DNA of 64,000 bases, taken from positions 4,010,589-4,074,588 of the forward strand of contig CM050652.1 of the NCBI GenBank assembly GCA_027574665.1. The letters run 5' to 3'. The notes under the pieces are model-generated. The model searched no databases and was not told where the DNA came from. It was given only the letters and a program-made list of their open reading frames with translations. Below are positions 11,140 to 24,900 of the stretch, in pieces. This stretch comes from Rhynochetos jubatus (Eukaryota; Chordata; Aves; Eurypygiformes; Rhynochetidae). Each line of letters begins with the position of its first letter. The stretch's first letter is position 1. A program made the translations under genes and the position numbers.

Positions 11140-11855
11140 GTTCTTAAGGTTCCCAGAAGTCATTGCTACCATAGTCCTGTTTGAATTGTTGGTTGGTTGT
11201 GTGGAGATGGAGGGTGGTCTGAACCAGATGATGAGAAGCTTTTTAGTGGCAGTTGAAGGTCTGCTACCTCATGGACCTTCCACAAAGTTGCCTGTGAACT
11301 GAGCACAGCATATCTGCTTCAGATCTTGGACATGATATATATTAATCTTTTGACTCTTAAGGAGTAAAAGCCTAACACCCAACCCCATGAGAAATCCCGC
11401 TTCTTGCACACGTGTGAGCAGGAGGGTTCATGGAGCGTACTGCCTTTTAGCCTAACAGATTAGGGAGACAAATGGTGATAAAGGCTTGCAGAGAAGTACA
11501 GTCAGCAACAGTGAAGAAAGCCATTTTTCTCTTCTTTCTCTTCTTCTTTGAAGGTCCACTAGCCTGTATGGCATAAAAGGAGACAAACCACAGAGAGGTC
11601 AGCGTTAGTGGCTGTGTGTGTGAAGTAGCCATTAACACAGGCAATGGGTATTCAGAAAGAAACTTTCCATTTGACAGTTGTGTCTTCTAGATGACTTATT
11701 TTTAAGTTGTGTTTTTATGTTTCTAAAAGAGCACTTTTAATTTTTGTCAGCTATGAAAGTACCTGCAAGTTTAATGTGTTTTTTGCAAAGAGAGGAGTGT
11801 GCTAAGACTAGTTATCAGATTTCCATTTTATGAGTTCTCCTAAACTCATTCACAG
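11140..11855. other. Single-copy spacer
   Basis: No gene is seen. A purine-rich patch on the minus strand near 11525-11555 (plus strand 'ttctcttctttctcttcttc') is the only low-complexity sequence. The next CR1 begins soon after 11850. Confidence 0.5.
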
Positions 11856-12918
11856 CATCTCCTAAAGAAGGTGGCAGCTCGTGGCTTTGACAGATGGACT
11901 CTTTGCTGTGTTAACAACTGGCTGGAGGGCAGAGCACAGAGGGTTGTGGTAAACAGAGTGAAGTCTAGTTGGCAGCTGATCACAAGTGGTGTCCCCCAGG
12001 GCTCAGTCTTGGGGCTGATCTTGTTGAACATAATCCCTCATCCATATCATGGATGAATGAGTGCTCTCAGTCAGTTTGCAGATGACACTAAGTTGGGTGT
12101 GGAAGTGTTGATCTGCTTGAGGGTAGGAGAGCCCTGCAGAGGGACCTGGACAGGCTGGATCCCTGGGCTGAGGTCAGTTGTATGAGGTTCAACAAGGCCA
12201 AGTGCCAGGTCCTGCATTTAGGTCACAACAACCCCAGGCAATGCTAGAGGCTTGGGGAAGAGTGGCTGGAAAGCTGTCAAGCAGAAAAGGAACCTGGGGG
12301 TGTTGGTTGATGGCAGCTGAATATGAGACGTGTGCCAGGTGGCCAATGGCATCCTGGCCTGTGTCAGGAACAGTGTGGTCAGCAGGAGCACGGCAGTGAT
12401 TGTGCCCCTGTACTGGGCACTGGTGAGGCCGCACATCGAGTACTGTGTTCGGTTTTGGGCTCCTCACTTCAAGAAGGACATAGAGATGCTGGAGCGTGTC
12501 CAGAGAAGGGCAACAAAGCTGGGGAAGGGTCTGGAGAACAAGTCTGATGAGGAGTGGCTTAGTCTGGAGGAGGCTGAGGGGAGACCTGGTCACTTTCTAC
12601 AGCTCCCTGAAAGGAGGGTGTAGGGAGGTGGGTGCTGGCCTGTTCTCCTGGGTAACTGGTGATAGAACGAGAGGAAATGCCTCAAGTTGTGTCAGGGGAG
12701 GTTTAGATTGGATATCAAGGAGAACTTCTTCACTGAAGGAGTGGTCAGGTATTGGAACAGGCTGCCCAGGGAAGCGGTGGAGTCACCATTCCTGGAGATG
12801 TTCAAGGAACGTGTGGTCATAGTGCTTGAGGACATGGTCTAGAGGGTATGGTAGTGTTGGGTTGATGGTTGGACTGGATGATCTTACAGGCCTTTTCCAA
12901 CCTTAGAGATTCTGTGAG
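11856..12918 (+). mobile_element. CR1 LINE of a second type, with reverse-transcriptase motifs
   Basis: This is the longest CR1 copy in the window. One frame reads '[20 protein letters not shown]' and 'GVPQGSVLG', conserved parts of the LINE reverse transcriptase. After an in-frame stop at 12054-12056, the same frame gives 'QFADDTKLG' (FADD at 12075-12086), which contains the catalytic aspartates of the palm. Further on, '[16 protein letters not shown]', '[17 protein letters not shown]' and 'VQRRATKL' follow in that frame. The 3' end is of a different type from the 2.5 kb copy: 'ggtggagtcaccattcctgg', 'ttggactggatgatcttaca', then 'gattctgtga'. In-frame stops and lost segments make it inactive. 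It is 5'-truncated: endonuclease and ORF1 are absent. Confidence 0.93.
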
Positions 12919-13414
12919 TTGTACCTGTGGTCATGATGGCTTCATATACAAAATGCAGACATAGCCATTAACACTTGCAGGAGCTCACTTGTGCCATGTG
13001 AGTAGGAGCTGTGTGCTGTAGTGAGCTGTGGTGCTTGCTGTGCCTCATTGGGCTGAAGGATGGGCTATCAGTGAGTTACGGATCCACTGTCTGCAGCTGT
13101 ATTCTGGGGTACAGGCAGCCCCAGGGAGCAGTTATCTTCTGTTTTCTCCTTTTCCCGTAGTAATACACCTGCTAAAACAACTCTTCTGCAACTGTAAAAA
13201 CAGAGGTGATGTATATCAACCTGGAATATATGCATCTCTGTTCACAAGAGCTGGCTTACACGTGCCCAAGCCAAGTGGTACATAGCATGTGTTCTTACCT
13301 TCCTCACCTGTGCTTGCTCTGTTAATGGCATCTTTGCCTACTCCAAGATTGCAGCTTTCCGAAGACTTACAATGTTGGAAGTTGGTAGGCACCTGGCAGC
13401 AAGACCTTATCTTC

Positions 13415-13430
13415 TTTTTTTTTTTTTTTT
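13415..13430. repeat. Poly-T tract (16 nt)
   Basis: An uninterrupted T run is followed by 'cttctttattttgc'. It is low-complexity sequence with no associated retrocopy. Confidence 0.9.
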
Positions 13431-16400
13431 CTTCTTTATTTTGCTTTTTGAGCAAGAAATTAAAAAACTCTTGCTTTCAGAATTTTTTAGATATCTAAGA
13501 CCAGGAGTTTACCTAGAAATCTACCTTTCACTGATCTGCAAGCTGAAAATGTGAATTGAGCAATCAGTTTGGTATCCAGCTTGCAGCAGTGCTCACTGTG
13601 TCTTCCTCATGTTTTCTTGGGCAAACACATCTGAACACAGGCATGCAGGGAGTAAGGGAGGAATGCAGGACCTGAACTACACCGTTTCTACCTGTTTAAG
13701 CTGTAGCTATGTTTGTCTTTAGGTGCTGGAAAGAGTGAGCATCAGGCAGAGCATGGGGTGCTGATCTTAAACCGTTTTCTGTGGAAATTCTAGGTGAAAA
13801 AAATCATCTTGATTATGTAAGTATTTGTGTGTTGATAATACTTCCTTAACATCAAACTCTGAGACTAACAAATCACTATTAGACTTGACTTAGGTATTAT
13901 TTTCCCCTGAGGCTAGTTTCTTTAGCTCAGAGGTGGGAGCCTATATCCTAAAGGCTATATATGACTCAGCTGTTTCATATAGCCTACTATCACATTATTT
14001 TTTTCACAATATTTATTCATATTAATAAAAATGCCAGCACCACTCTGTATTAACACATGGACATGGCTTGCTAAATATGTTCAAAAGCCTTGGCCGTTAG
14101 CTAGGAGAAAACCACCCTGATGTGGCTGTGAACTGTTGTCACAACCCATTTTCACTTGCAAAGACACCAGGTGCTTGTGAGGAGCCTTAGCCATCGCGGT
14201 CCACCTGCACATATGCCAGCATGGGATGGACAGAGAAATCACCGCTCCTGACACTGGTTCTGAGGGATGGCGGCAGTGCCGTCTGCTTACTTCCAGCTCA
14301 GAAATCACCGAGGCAGCCTTCTTCAGCTTGCTGTTTTATAGATCATGTTATATCACACAGTTTCATTTGCTTCGGGCTTTGTCTTACATGAAGGTACTGG
14401 CAAAAAACCTAACTTCATATAGAATAAAAAAATATAGAAGAAAACCCCTGAAAACATCGAATCATTACAGACACGTAACATGATGAACATCCCTTTCTCT
14501 GTGAGACTGAAGTCTGTCTTGTCTTCTCTGGAAGAAATGCTTATTCCCTTTTTCCCCTTCAACCTGGCTGCTGTGTTGGCATGAGACTCGCCCTTTCTTC
14601 AGTAAACATCCTTCTTAGCTCACTGCTTGGAGGACTAGACGAACTGCTCAGGCTGGGAAATGGCAACCAGCTCTGTCAGCCTTCCAGGAGAGCTGTTGCC
14701 CTTTTCAGCAGGGTGGTTGCTACGTGGATGGTCAGCGTGGATGGTCGTTGGGGTTTCATCCACTGATGCTCCAGTGTCTGCAGTGTCTCATAATCCTTCT
14801 GGATGAGGGTGAGCTTGTCTGAGGTAGAGGGTTTTCTCCATATGGAACTAGCCTCCCAGTGACAGGACAGGGTAGAACAGCGGATGCAGAGAGGAAGTTC
14901 ATGTCTTGGTGGATGTATCTGTCACAAATAATCACAGACATTTCCAATCTGTCTTAACAAGTTTAGATGTATATTAGTACCTTTGGTGTAGTGTAAGAGT
15001 TTAAATACCCCAGATGGCTTTGAAAATAAAGTACTTCATGTTGCCTTGCATACCAACAACTATGCCATTTAAAGCTTACTTTAAGAAACTGTGGAGATTG
15101 TTACTCTAACTTGGATGTTGGGGGAGATGAGCTTTAGGGAGAGTGCTTAGGGTCTAAGCTCTGCTTAGGTACACAGCAGAGCTGGTACCAGAACCCGAGG
15201 GTGTTCTCAAAAGCTCTGTGGCCAACAAAGGCACCACAAGCCGTATCATACACTCCTCAGTGCGATAGGCTCTGCCCAAACTATTTAGCATCGTTGGTCA
15301 GTCAGATATTTTGGTCTGAGCAAAGCAAGGTGCAGATGGCACACATACTCCTCCTGATACTCCATCTAGCTCACAGCTAGCAGGTGTCTCTGGATGCTAT
15401 GGTATAAAGCTGTGGAAATTCCCAAGAGGCTGGCCACCCACTGCTCTACTTGTAAGTGCAGAGCTGTCTGAGTATTAGCTACGGAATGCATGTGTAAGAG
15501 AAGAAATTTGTTATTAAAGGGATGCTCTTAAAAATTGTCTTCAGCCTTGTAGTTTCCTCCAGATGTGTAACATTATGCAGTGGGTTTATCAGCATTTTGG
15601 ATATTTGTTTCATCTCTGTGTGCAGTGAAGTGTATATACAGCTGAACAAATAATGCATAAAATGCATTTTGCATCATATTAATGCAGAAAATTGAAACAT
15701 CTTCAATATATACTTTTAGCAGCATCTGAGCATTTCTAATTTTCCTGCAGTTCCCAAGCAGTGTTTTCTCTCCCTGTAAGACTGGATGCTTGTTCGAAGC
15801 TGTATTCAGTATGTCCATGCAAAAAGAGAATCTGCCTTTAGATTAAAATTTAGGACTTTATCTTTCACCTTCTTTTCTTGGTTCTGAAATACTAAATTTC
15901 TTTTATACTGTATGTATATAGAGAAGGAAATAATGGGTGAGGTGATACTGCATCAGCAAAAATCTGTGGAGATGGAGCTCAGAATTAGCCCTTAAAACTA
16001 TGTGGAAAACCTTGTTGTAGTGCAAAATAAGATTTAGATTTTTAAAATAAAAGGGTAATAGGCCATAGACATGGAACCTGGAGGGGTCTGTATTCTGTTT
16101 GTACTGCTCATCTGTTGCATAAGCCTGGACAAGTTGCTGTGCACTTTCCTGCGTCGTTTCTCCTGTCAGATACACGTGTTTACTTGCTATTGGTAAAGCA
16201 CTTCAAAATCTTGAATTAGTATGACTGTGGACTTCTGTAAGCTTACCTAAAATCCTTTTCTTCCTCGCTCATGCCTTCCCAAAGACAAAAATAAATAGAA
16301 TAGTGGGTTTGGGTTTTTTTTTTTTTCCAAATGTTATCGATTTGATACTCTGCAGCTGCCTAATGTAGGGTTTAACTGATCCTTTCTGCTGTCCAAACAT

Positions 16401-18891
16401 CCACTGAACAGCTCCAACTCGGAGCACTCTTGGGTACATTGTGTCTCTCTGTTAGGGGCACGGTCTGGCAATGGGCATTTTCTTGTTCATTTTCCTGAGC
16501 AGGCTGTTCCAAAACCTCTGGGTGTTCCAGACCTTTGTGGACTGCTTTACACTAATATTGACTAATCTTGCACATTGGTCAGCTACAGCTTGGAGCATCA
16601 TGGGTGGGTGGCTGGCCTATGGCCCGATGATGATAGAAACACGGTTTGTATCACCAGTCAGGCTATTAATGCACTCGGCATCATCACTGAGTCCCGTGCC
16701 GGAGCACTCCATCAGCATCCCTGAACCCTAATCACCGTCTAGCCGTTGGACACAAAGGGCTGGCGTACCCATAGCAAACTGCCCTTACCCAGCAGTGCCG
16801 GACAGTTCACCCGTCTGTCGTGTGGCATGGCGAGTTTAAACCCGTGCAGAGATGCTGCTACTGTTGCGAAAGCACGAAGTGAATTGAAACTGGGCATTAA
16901 ACTATGGATGCAGTGGTTAACCCGGAAAAATGCATCGGTCTTGCACAGCAGAAATAGTTTAGTTCCATGGAGTTAAACCACCACGCTTAGAAGAAACAGC
17001 TATGCAAAGAAACATTTTTGCTGAGAAGGAGCCTGACGCACCGATGGGCAGCTTTGCATTCTCCGTTGATGTTACCAGTATCCTGGCAAGGGTCCCACAT
17101 AGGGAGCTGAGGAAGTAGATCGTATAAAAGCTGAGCTCTTTGGGTTTTTTGTTCTGCGTTGATCTGTCAGCCTTGCAGCGGCTGTACTGTGACAGAGCAT
17201 CTGTAGTCCACGTCTAGAAACACAGAGGGGGTGTATTTCTGAAGGGTGGATACTGAGCGTCGCCGTTTCGGTTCAGGGCTGTTCAAAGCCCTGTGGTGTG
17301 TATGCAAGCTAGCTGTAATGATTTCAACTAAATACAATAGCTGCATGCGTACTGCAGAAGGGATAAGGCAGGGATTCCCCACCTCTAATTTGTCGTCTTG
17401 CTGGTTGGATTTCTTTGCTATTGTCTCTCCTCTCACACATTGGTGCAGGGATGTCTCATCCTATCCCTGTTAGCCATGGCATCTGCCTTTTGAAATAACA
17501 GATTTTCTGTTGTTAGGAAGCCATTCATTCTGTACGACAGCAGAGGCATCCCTATCCTTCCTGACACACACCTATGCAGGATTTATTTTTAATTAGACGG
17601 CTACAGGAAGCAGAATTCCCATCCCGTGGGAGCCTTCCTATGTCTGATTTTTATTTTTTGCATTAGGGAGCTCTGCATACCCACCCTGGGGCTGGCAGGC
17701 GGCCTGGCAGGAAGCTAGACAGACTGGCCTGCCGGCCAATCTTGTTGCCTTTTATAGAGCATTTTGATGAAATCAGCACATTTCCATGCAACCAGTGCTT
17801 TGCAGGGTAAAAATTGTTGTGTTCGGGAGTTTTTTGAGCGGCTGTAGTTTTAGACTGCAACTTGTGACTTGGGAAATTGCTGACTAATTTTAGTAATTAC
17901 AGTAGGTGATTTTGTGGTGTTTCTGTGGATGAAAATCCTCTTGGAAGGATGGCCTTCAGCCGGTGTGAAGGGTTGCCAGGTGCATGCCATTGTTCAGGTA
18001 GGTGGGTTGGCTGGCATGGACCTTATGTTCCCCGTCCATAAGTCTTGCATAACAGCAACTGTTCTTGATCAAATTGCTGCCAGATGTTTGCTTTTTTCTT
18101 AGAATGGCTTACTGGGGGAGAAATGCAAACCATGTAGGACCTGGACCTCCCAGCTTTTTTGGTAGGGCAGTGTGGTGAACTGTTACTACTGTTAGCGATC
18201 AGTAGGGAAGTACAACCTGGGAGAAGCAACAGAAACCTTTAGGTCTGGAGAACGGTGTGTAGCTGCCCTCCAACTAGCCAGCTGTGCTGGCTGCACAGTC
18301 AGGACATAACTGTGCTGCTGTTCCAGAGGTGTCTTGCGGGTGGAGCGTAGCGCAGGCTGCATTGTCTCATTGAATGATGCTAGTGCTGAACTGGGCTTGA
18401 CTCTTCAGGCAATCAGTTCGACCTCCTGCTTAAGCAAGACCACTTGAAAGTGAGGTCGAGCTGCTGAGGGCCTTTACTAATTGGAAATCTCCAAAAATAG
18501 AGTTGATAACCTTTCTGTTCCTGTCTTACAGTGTTTTTGTATTGCAGATCCTTTTTTCCTTAGGTCTAATCAAACTTTGTCTTAAAGTAGCTCATGACTG
18601 TTGCTGTGTGCTCGTGAGAGGATTCTGTATTTTCCCAGTAGCCCTGTAGGTAATCAGAGGGCTGGTGAAGGGGTTTGGTTAATAACTAGTGTGTGCAAGT
18701 TTGTAAGACGCATCCAGGAACCTTCTTTGGGTCACTGTTCTTCTCTTCGGCCATGAAGTGACAGAAGGAAGCTGAACTTGGATTCTCAAGATACATACAG
18801 TGCAGCTGTTGAATGTTGTTGGTTGTTACCTGGACTTAATCAGCATTTGACGTAAAACCCCTCAAATCCACAACAGAACCAGGGAGATTCT

Positions 18892-18933
18892 TCTTGGGAG
18901 AAGCTTTTTGTATTCTTGGGAGATTCTTTGCAT
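18892..18933. repeat. Imperfect direct duplication, about 20-22 nt
   Basis: Two adjacent units begin 'tcttgggaga' and end 'ttgtat' or 'ttgcat'. The first is 22 nt and the second 20 nt, with several differences. It looks like a small local tandem duplication that has since diverged. Confidence 0.6.
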
Positions 18934-21900
18934 TATGAGACATTTTGAGGTTGTGACTTTACAATGAATCACCAATTAGCTGTTCAGTGAAAATAATTTC
19001 AAGTAAAATCATGCTTTGTTTCCTTAAATAGTTGCCGCTTTCAGAGGAAACGTGCATGTAGGTTTGTTTCTCAGAAAGTTGTAGTGGCCTTTGAGTATGT
19101 CCGTAGAGTGGATCTCATGTTTACACAGACATCTCAAATCGTCCGTATTATTTTGAACGAGCCAGTCTTAAATGGAATTCCATCCATTAGGGAAATATAT
19201 ATTTGAAAATGCAAAAGACTTTATATGGGTGATTTTTTGGTTGGCTGTTGGAGCTCCGGTATTTGCGCAGTTGCTGTGTGAAAGCTGCCTGTGTAAATCC
19301 CATCGGAGGGGAACGTAGATGACAACCAAGAGCACCAGTAAAAGAGGGGAACTTTCCCATCATGGCAGTTGGTTTGAACCGGTTTGGTGGTTCTTGTGTA
19401 CACACAGTGTAAGTTCACAGGAGCCCGTACAGATTCACAATACGTAAGTAGTTCCTCAGAAATCAAAGGAGGTATAATCTTATAAAACTTGCATAATGGG
19501 AACGTTTGGCCTTTGTATCCAGAAGCTCAACTGGCTGAGCAAACATCTAATATTGACTTGATTTCTTAGTCTGACTTGGAGTGTCAGACTTACCTAGCAA
19601 AATGGAACATAACCTTTTTTTGAAAACGTGCTTTGCTTCTTCCTCAAAAAAGCACGTGCACCACATGCTCCTGTCCTACCCGAAGGTAACTGTTTAAACG
19701 CACTCTGTGCCTACTGTTCTCTCCCTCTTTTCTGGGCCAGTGCTTAGGATGCACAGGGAATGGAGGCCTGGTAACATGGCTGTGGCTTAAGTAAAACTGC
19801 AGTGAGATTCAAGAGTTTACAGCCTACAGGAGGCAACTCTGCAAACTGTTTTTTCCATACCCATGAAACGTGAGTCAGATTTTGCTGAGTGAGTCAAATC
19901 TATCCTCAGATTCATTTGAAGACCTTGTAATGGATATATAATTTGCAACAGTATAATGCATAGAAATGGCTTATTAAACTAATGTAGCTTGCAGTATTCT
20001 CTGAGTGGGAAGGGGACAGGGTGGATGGAAGTGATTGGGAAGCATGGTGGGAACGGCAGCTCAGGTGCCTCAGTCCCCAGAGGTTGTCCTCCTGCAGTGT
20101 GGAAGGCATGGAAAGGTTGTCATTGCTCTTGGGGGAAGTTTGCCAGGCCTGAGAGGTGGCTGATGTAAGCACGCTTGTCTTTGCTGCTACACTGAGGTCT
20201 TCAGCCTGACAGCATCTCTTAAATGAGGATGAGGGTTCTTCCTGGACTTTGAAAATACTGTGGCAAAGGCCTACTCAGCTCATCCTTGGAGGTGCACGTT
20301 GGGGATCCACACATCAGCCCTCTCCCACCAGAAGGCCAGTATCTTCCTAATACATACCTTCCTGCAAATCCCTTTGCTTGGCATTCCTTCCCTTTATCTT
20401 CACCTGGCCAGTGTTGCCATGCATAAAGCTGTCCTCTGAGGTCAAATGTGCTGGAGCCACAACCCTTTACCAGGATGTGACTCTCGCATGTTTTGCTGGC
20501 TGTGTCATGCCCAAACCCTCCCTTTCCTCTGGAGGAATTATACGACAATTAAACTTGGAGGCACAGTCACCTGCCAAGTCTGTTTCTTCTCCTCTGTTCC
20601 CATGTTTAACCTTCCCTCTGAGAAATCTCTTTCGATTGTGAATTTTGATCAGGAAATGAATTTGATGGCTCCATTCTTAACCGTCAGTCTTTGACTGGCT
20701 GCAGTCAACATCCTAATATTGTGCTCAGAAGGGTGACTAATACCTCCTGTCTGGCGTACGTCTTGAATGAACTAGTAGACAGGCATGCATTGATTTTTTC
20801 CTATTCCTGTGTGTAATCAACCTAGAAAGAATTTTTTAGATTTGTTTTTTATTCCACAATTTTTGGTGAGGATGCTGAGGAAATGATGGAATTCCAAAGG
20901 AGCGGTTCAAAGAACATCTTTGCCATTACTTATTTGTGGTACAAAGATAGGTTGGCAGCATCAGATACACGGTTCTGACTGATACGTACCATCATTTGCA
21001 GGACTCTGGCTGCTTTTAATTCTTCCCAAAACTCAGAACAGTTAGCTTCACTCAAAATGAAGAATGGCATGTTTTTAGAAACGTACTGGTTTTAAATCTG
21101 TGCAGATCTTTTACTACCTTTTCTAAAGGGTTTTTATTTATAAGATGATGATGGTTGTAGAAGACTGGGATTCAGGAGTCCAGCAGCAATCATGTCACTT
21201 GTTGGTTTTATTTCCTCAGGTTCAGGGACACAGCATCCTTGCATACAACTTCTGTTCTTCAGGACTGCTGCTCTCGTTTTCCTCCTTGGGTTTTTACTCC
21301 ATGCTCTTCTAGTTCCTCACTTGAATTCCATCTATCTGAGTATGTGACTCCACTACCCTTCTTCATCTCCAGTCTGCCTGTAACTTCTGAGTTGATCAGC
21401 AAGAAGCTGAGAGGTTGGAGATTTTTGATGCTAAGATCTCTTTTTGGGATAATCTGCATTCCAATTGGAGATTTTTAGGTCCTGCCTAAGGGATTTCATA
21501 AGTCTGCTTCACTGTCATGCTGACCTGCAAAGCTGTTCCTCTCTCTGGTGTTCATGTAAACGTTTATTCCTAAGGAGTTTGACAAGATTCACCATCAGCA
21601 GTTGCCTCTTTTTGATAGCTGCTCAAGAACATAAAGTAAGCCTGCAATTTTTTGGCATCTGTAGCTGATTCAGATAAACCCGATCCTGACAGCACCAGTA
21701 ATCCAGTCCCTGTTGTATGGATGCAGATTCTCCCAGAGTGTTCTGCATACATGAATGCTACATCCGATTCACGGCATGTGGTTAAGGATGCTCGAGATAC
21801 TCCAGTGCGGACAGGTTTCTAAATCAGCACTCCCTTTTGTTCAGGATTTCTCAAACAGAACCACTTCCTGGACACTATGATAAACAGTTGCTCTTTTTTT

Positions 21901-24900
21901 TTTATTATTTGTGTTTAGTTTTGAATCTTTTGGGGTTGCTGCCACTCATGCTGGAGACAGATCTGACAGTTTCAAAGAACAGGAAAATGCCTGAGGATCT
22001 GGTATTTCACGACGGTCAAAACACACTTTATGGACCACCAGCTGTAATTTCAGCCACATACTTTATTGCTCGTCTGTCTACATGAAGGGTAACCCCGTGT
22101 TCTCTTCTGACAACCCAGAATTCTGAAATAATTGGCTTTTTAACTTGTTTGTTAGTTCCACACTGGATCTGTGTGTCACTTTTAAATGTGCCAATAAAGT
22201 TATATTCTACTGAAACACTCGATAGTATCATAGAAAACATGTATAAAATTGATTGTTGATTCATGGTTTGCCGCTACAGCGTGCGAAATACAGATAAGGC
22301 GCCTGACTCTAGCCTAGTAAAATTAATTGCCGTTGCAGTTCTGCTGTCTGCACACGTAACATGAGTTTTACCAAGTGTTTGTCAAAAGGGAGTAGAGTCC
22401 TTCAGTATTTAAAAGAGGGCACCATATTAAAAGTGAACTTTACCACAAACTTTTTTCCTCTCTCCTCTTTTTCCACTTTTAGGTCAGATGATTCAGGTTT
22501 TCCTCGGTGCATTTAACCTTTTGCCATCTGAGCGAGCTGTTTGAGGGACAGCAGTGCCTTGAGGCCATCGCTGAATAAAATGCCGCCTCTGCTAGGATAG
22601 TTGCATTTCACTGTCTTCCCTAATGTTTGGTCTTAGTCTCTTATCCCTTTGTTACTTTACAGTTTTCCTTAGCACTCAGGCAGCATCCTAGTAAACATTC
22701 CTCTTTCACTTTTCTTTCACCTCTGACACTTTTCTCTCTTAGTATAAAAGTCCATGCATGAGAGACAGGGAAAAAGAAATGAGCCTGTAGCTCATCTAAT
22801 CTACCATCTTTTCATGGAAATGTAGACTTAATTGCTGGCAACAAAGCAAAAAAACAGGATTACCATTTCTCATTCTCCTTTGAACAGAAAGTTCCGTAGC
22901 TTGCTGGATGTTACGTCCTCGTATTTTGTTTTCCAAATAATAAAGTGAGTGGATGCTTCCATTAACTTCTTCATGAACTGCAGGAGAGTTTCCAGTGTGC
23001 TTGTGGACTGTCCTACTTGTAGCCTTTTAGAGTAGCTTTCAAAATATTCATGGGGGTGTGTAAGCACACAGGAGTGTGTAGATCAGCAGTGAGTAGCTGG
23101 ATTGTTTGGAGGCAGAATGAGGGCGGAAAGGTGTCAGAAATGTATTTTGAAGTATTTTACAAACAGATCGTGTCGTTCTTGGCCAGTACAGAAATCCTGC
23201 ATTGGACAAACGTGAAACTATTGCTGGTTTTGTAAAGCAGGAGCTAAATTCTGGTTTTAAAAACGGCTTTGTCTTTACTGGAGACCAAGTGTTTTACTCT
23301 TGTTTTGAACAGAATCAGTCTGTCAAAGGCAACAGTTATGAGATTTACATCAGTGTAAATGAAAGCTGAATTTGGCCCTTCTTGCTCTGTGCTTTTTAGT
23401 CACGTGATAATCTTTCCATAAATCATACACTTGAAAGGTTTTCTTGCTTCCTGCTTTTACCAATCAGGTCATATAAAATGCAGATGAACCGAGCTTTTGG
23501 TTTATTAAGCGTAAGTCGAACACCCCCTCTAAATCCCCTGTTGTCACACCAGCCCCGTTTCCCTCGTTTGAAAACGAGATAGCAAGAATGACAAACTTTG
23601 ACTAATACGTGGAGGGTTTTTTCGTCTCCTCCCTTTCTTATTCTGACCTGTACTTTGCTTTCGTTATAAAGTGAACATAGAAATTACCCTGTGGGAGTGG
23701 TGAAACTGCAGCAGAGAAACAAAAACTATTTGGATTCATCCGAAAGCTATTCATTCGCTTGCTCTTCTTTTTATTAACGGCTCGAAGCATGCAGTTTGTC
23801 TTGTTCTGACTACGTATCTTGCAGCAAGAACGGAGGTAATTTTGTCTCTCTCTTTCCTTTTAGTAGTGCTTTAATTTTATCAGAAAAGGTGTTTATATTT
23901 TTATCATCATCTATTATTTTAACTACTTTACATGTGGGTAGAGCTGCCTGATGGGCACGTTTCTATCGACCTCAGCGAGGTCCTTTTGCAGTAACTTTTC
24001 TGTGTCGAGTAAAGGAATGGGGTTTTAGATTGAAATCCAGGTTACACAGGTGAAAATCGCAGTTCTCTCCACAGGAGGTTGCAGAGCTGCTTCCAGCACA
24101 CATCAGCATATTTGCAGCCAAAATTTCATCTGTAGTGGGTTTTTGTTTTAATCATCCACATACACCAAGATGAACATTTCTCTGGGTATCACCAGCACTT
24201 TTTGTGTTGGGGAAAGTGCATTACTGTAAACTGATGAGCAAGTTGTTGCTATTTTTCTCTGGCGGGATAAGATATTTTTAGTAAGTAATTTCAGAAGTGT
24301 AGGACTTCCTGATACTTTTACTGTTAATTTGCTGCAAGCTGAAAACGCAGGATTGGCAGCATTTAATTATGAGAGGATCGTTTTCGCAAGGCACGAAAAT
24401 TGTTGTTGGTCCCTGGCTGCAAGTGCAGGTCGTTACAGTTATGAGACGAGTGGTATGTTAACGGCGAAAGGAAAGTTTTGTTTGGCTGGTGGCTGGAGCA
24501 GCAGTGGTAAGAACGCCTCAAATATCGCAGCGTAACTCCGTGCTCCGCAACGCCTTTTTGCAAGGTTTGTGCATGGGGGAGGAAGGAAGGACAAACGGAA
24601 ATCCTTTAGATTTTGCTAATATTACCTTAGATAGCCACTTCTGGAACTCTGCCAGAAATCTCATTTGGTGTATTCTGTATTGCTCATGTGAAATAGGAGG
24701 AAATACTGCGTTAATCCTAGCAAGTCTTGGCTCTTCTGGCTTGCACGGTGCCTGCAAACGGGCTCTGGGTGTCTGCAAGGGACAAGAGACATCGGTGGCT
24801 TTGTGGGAAAGGGCAAGGTAAGGAGTTAGAGATGCCAGGAAAGAAGGACCCTCTGCTTATGTATCCTGGTTTTACAAAATATTACTAGATGCTTAATAAT

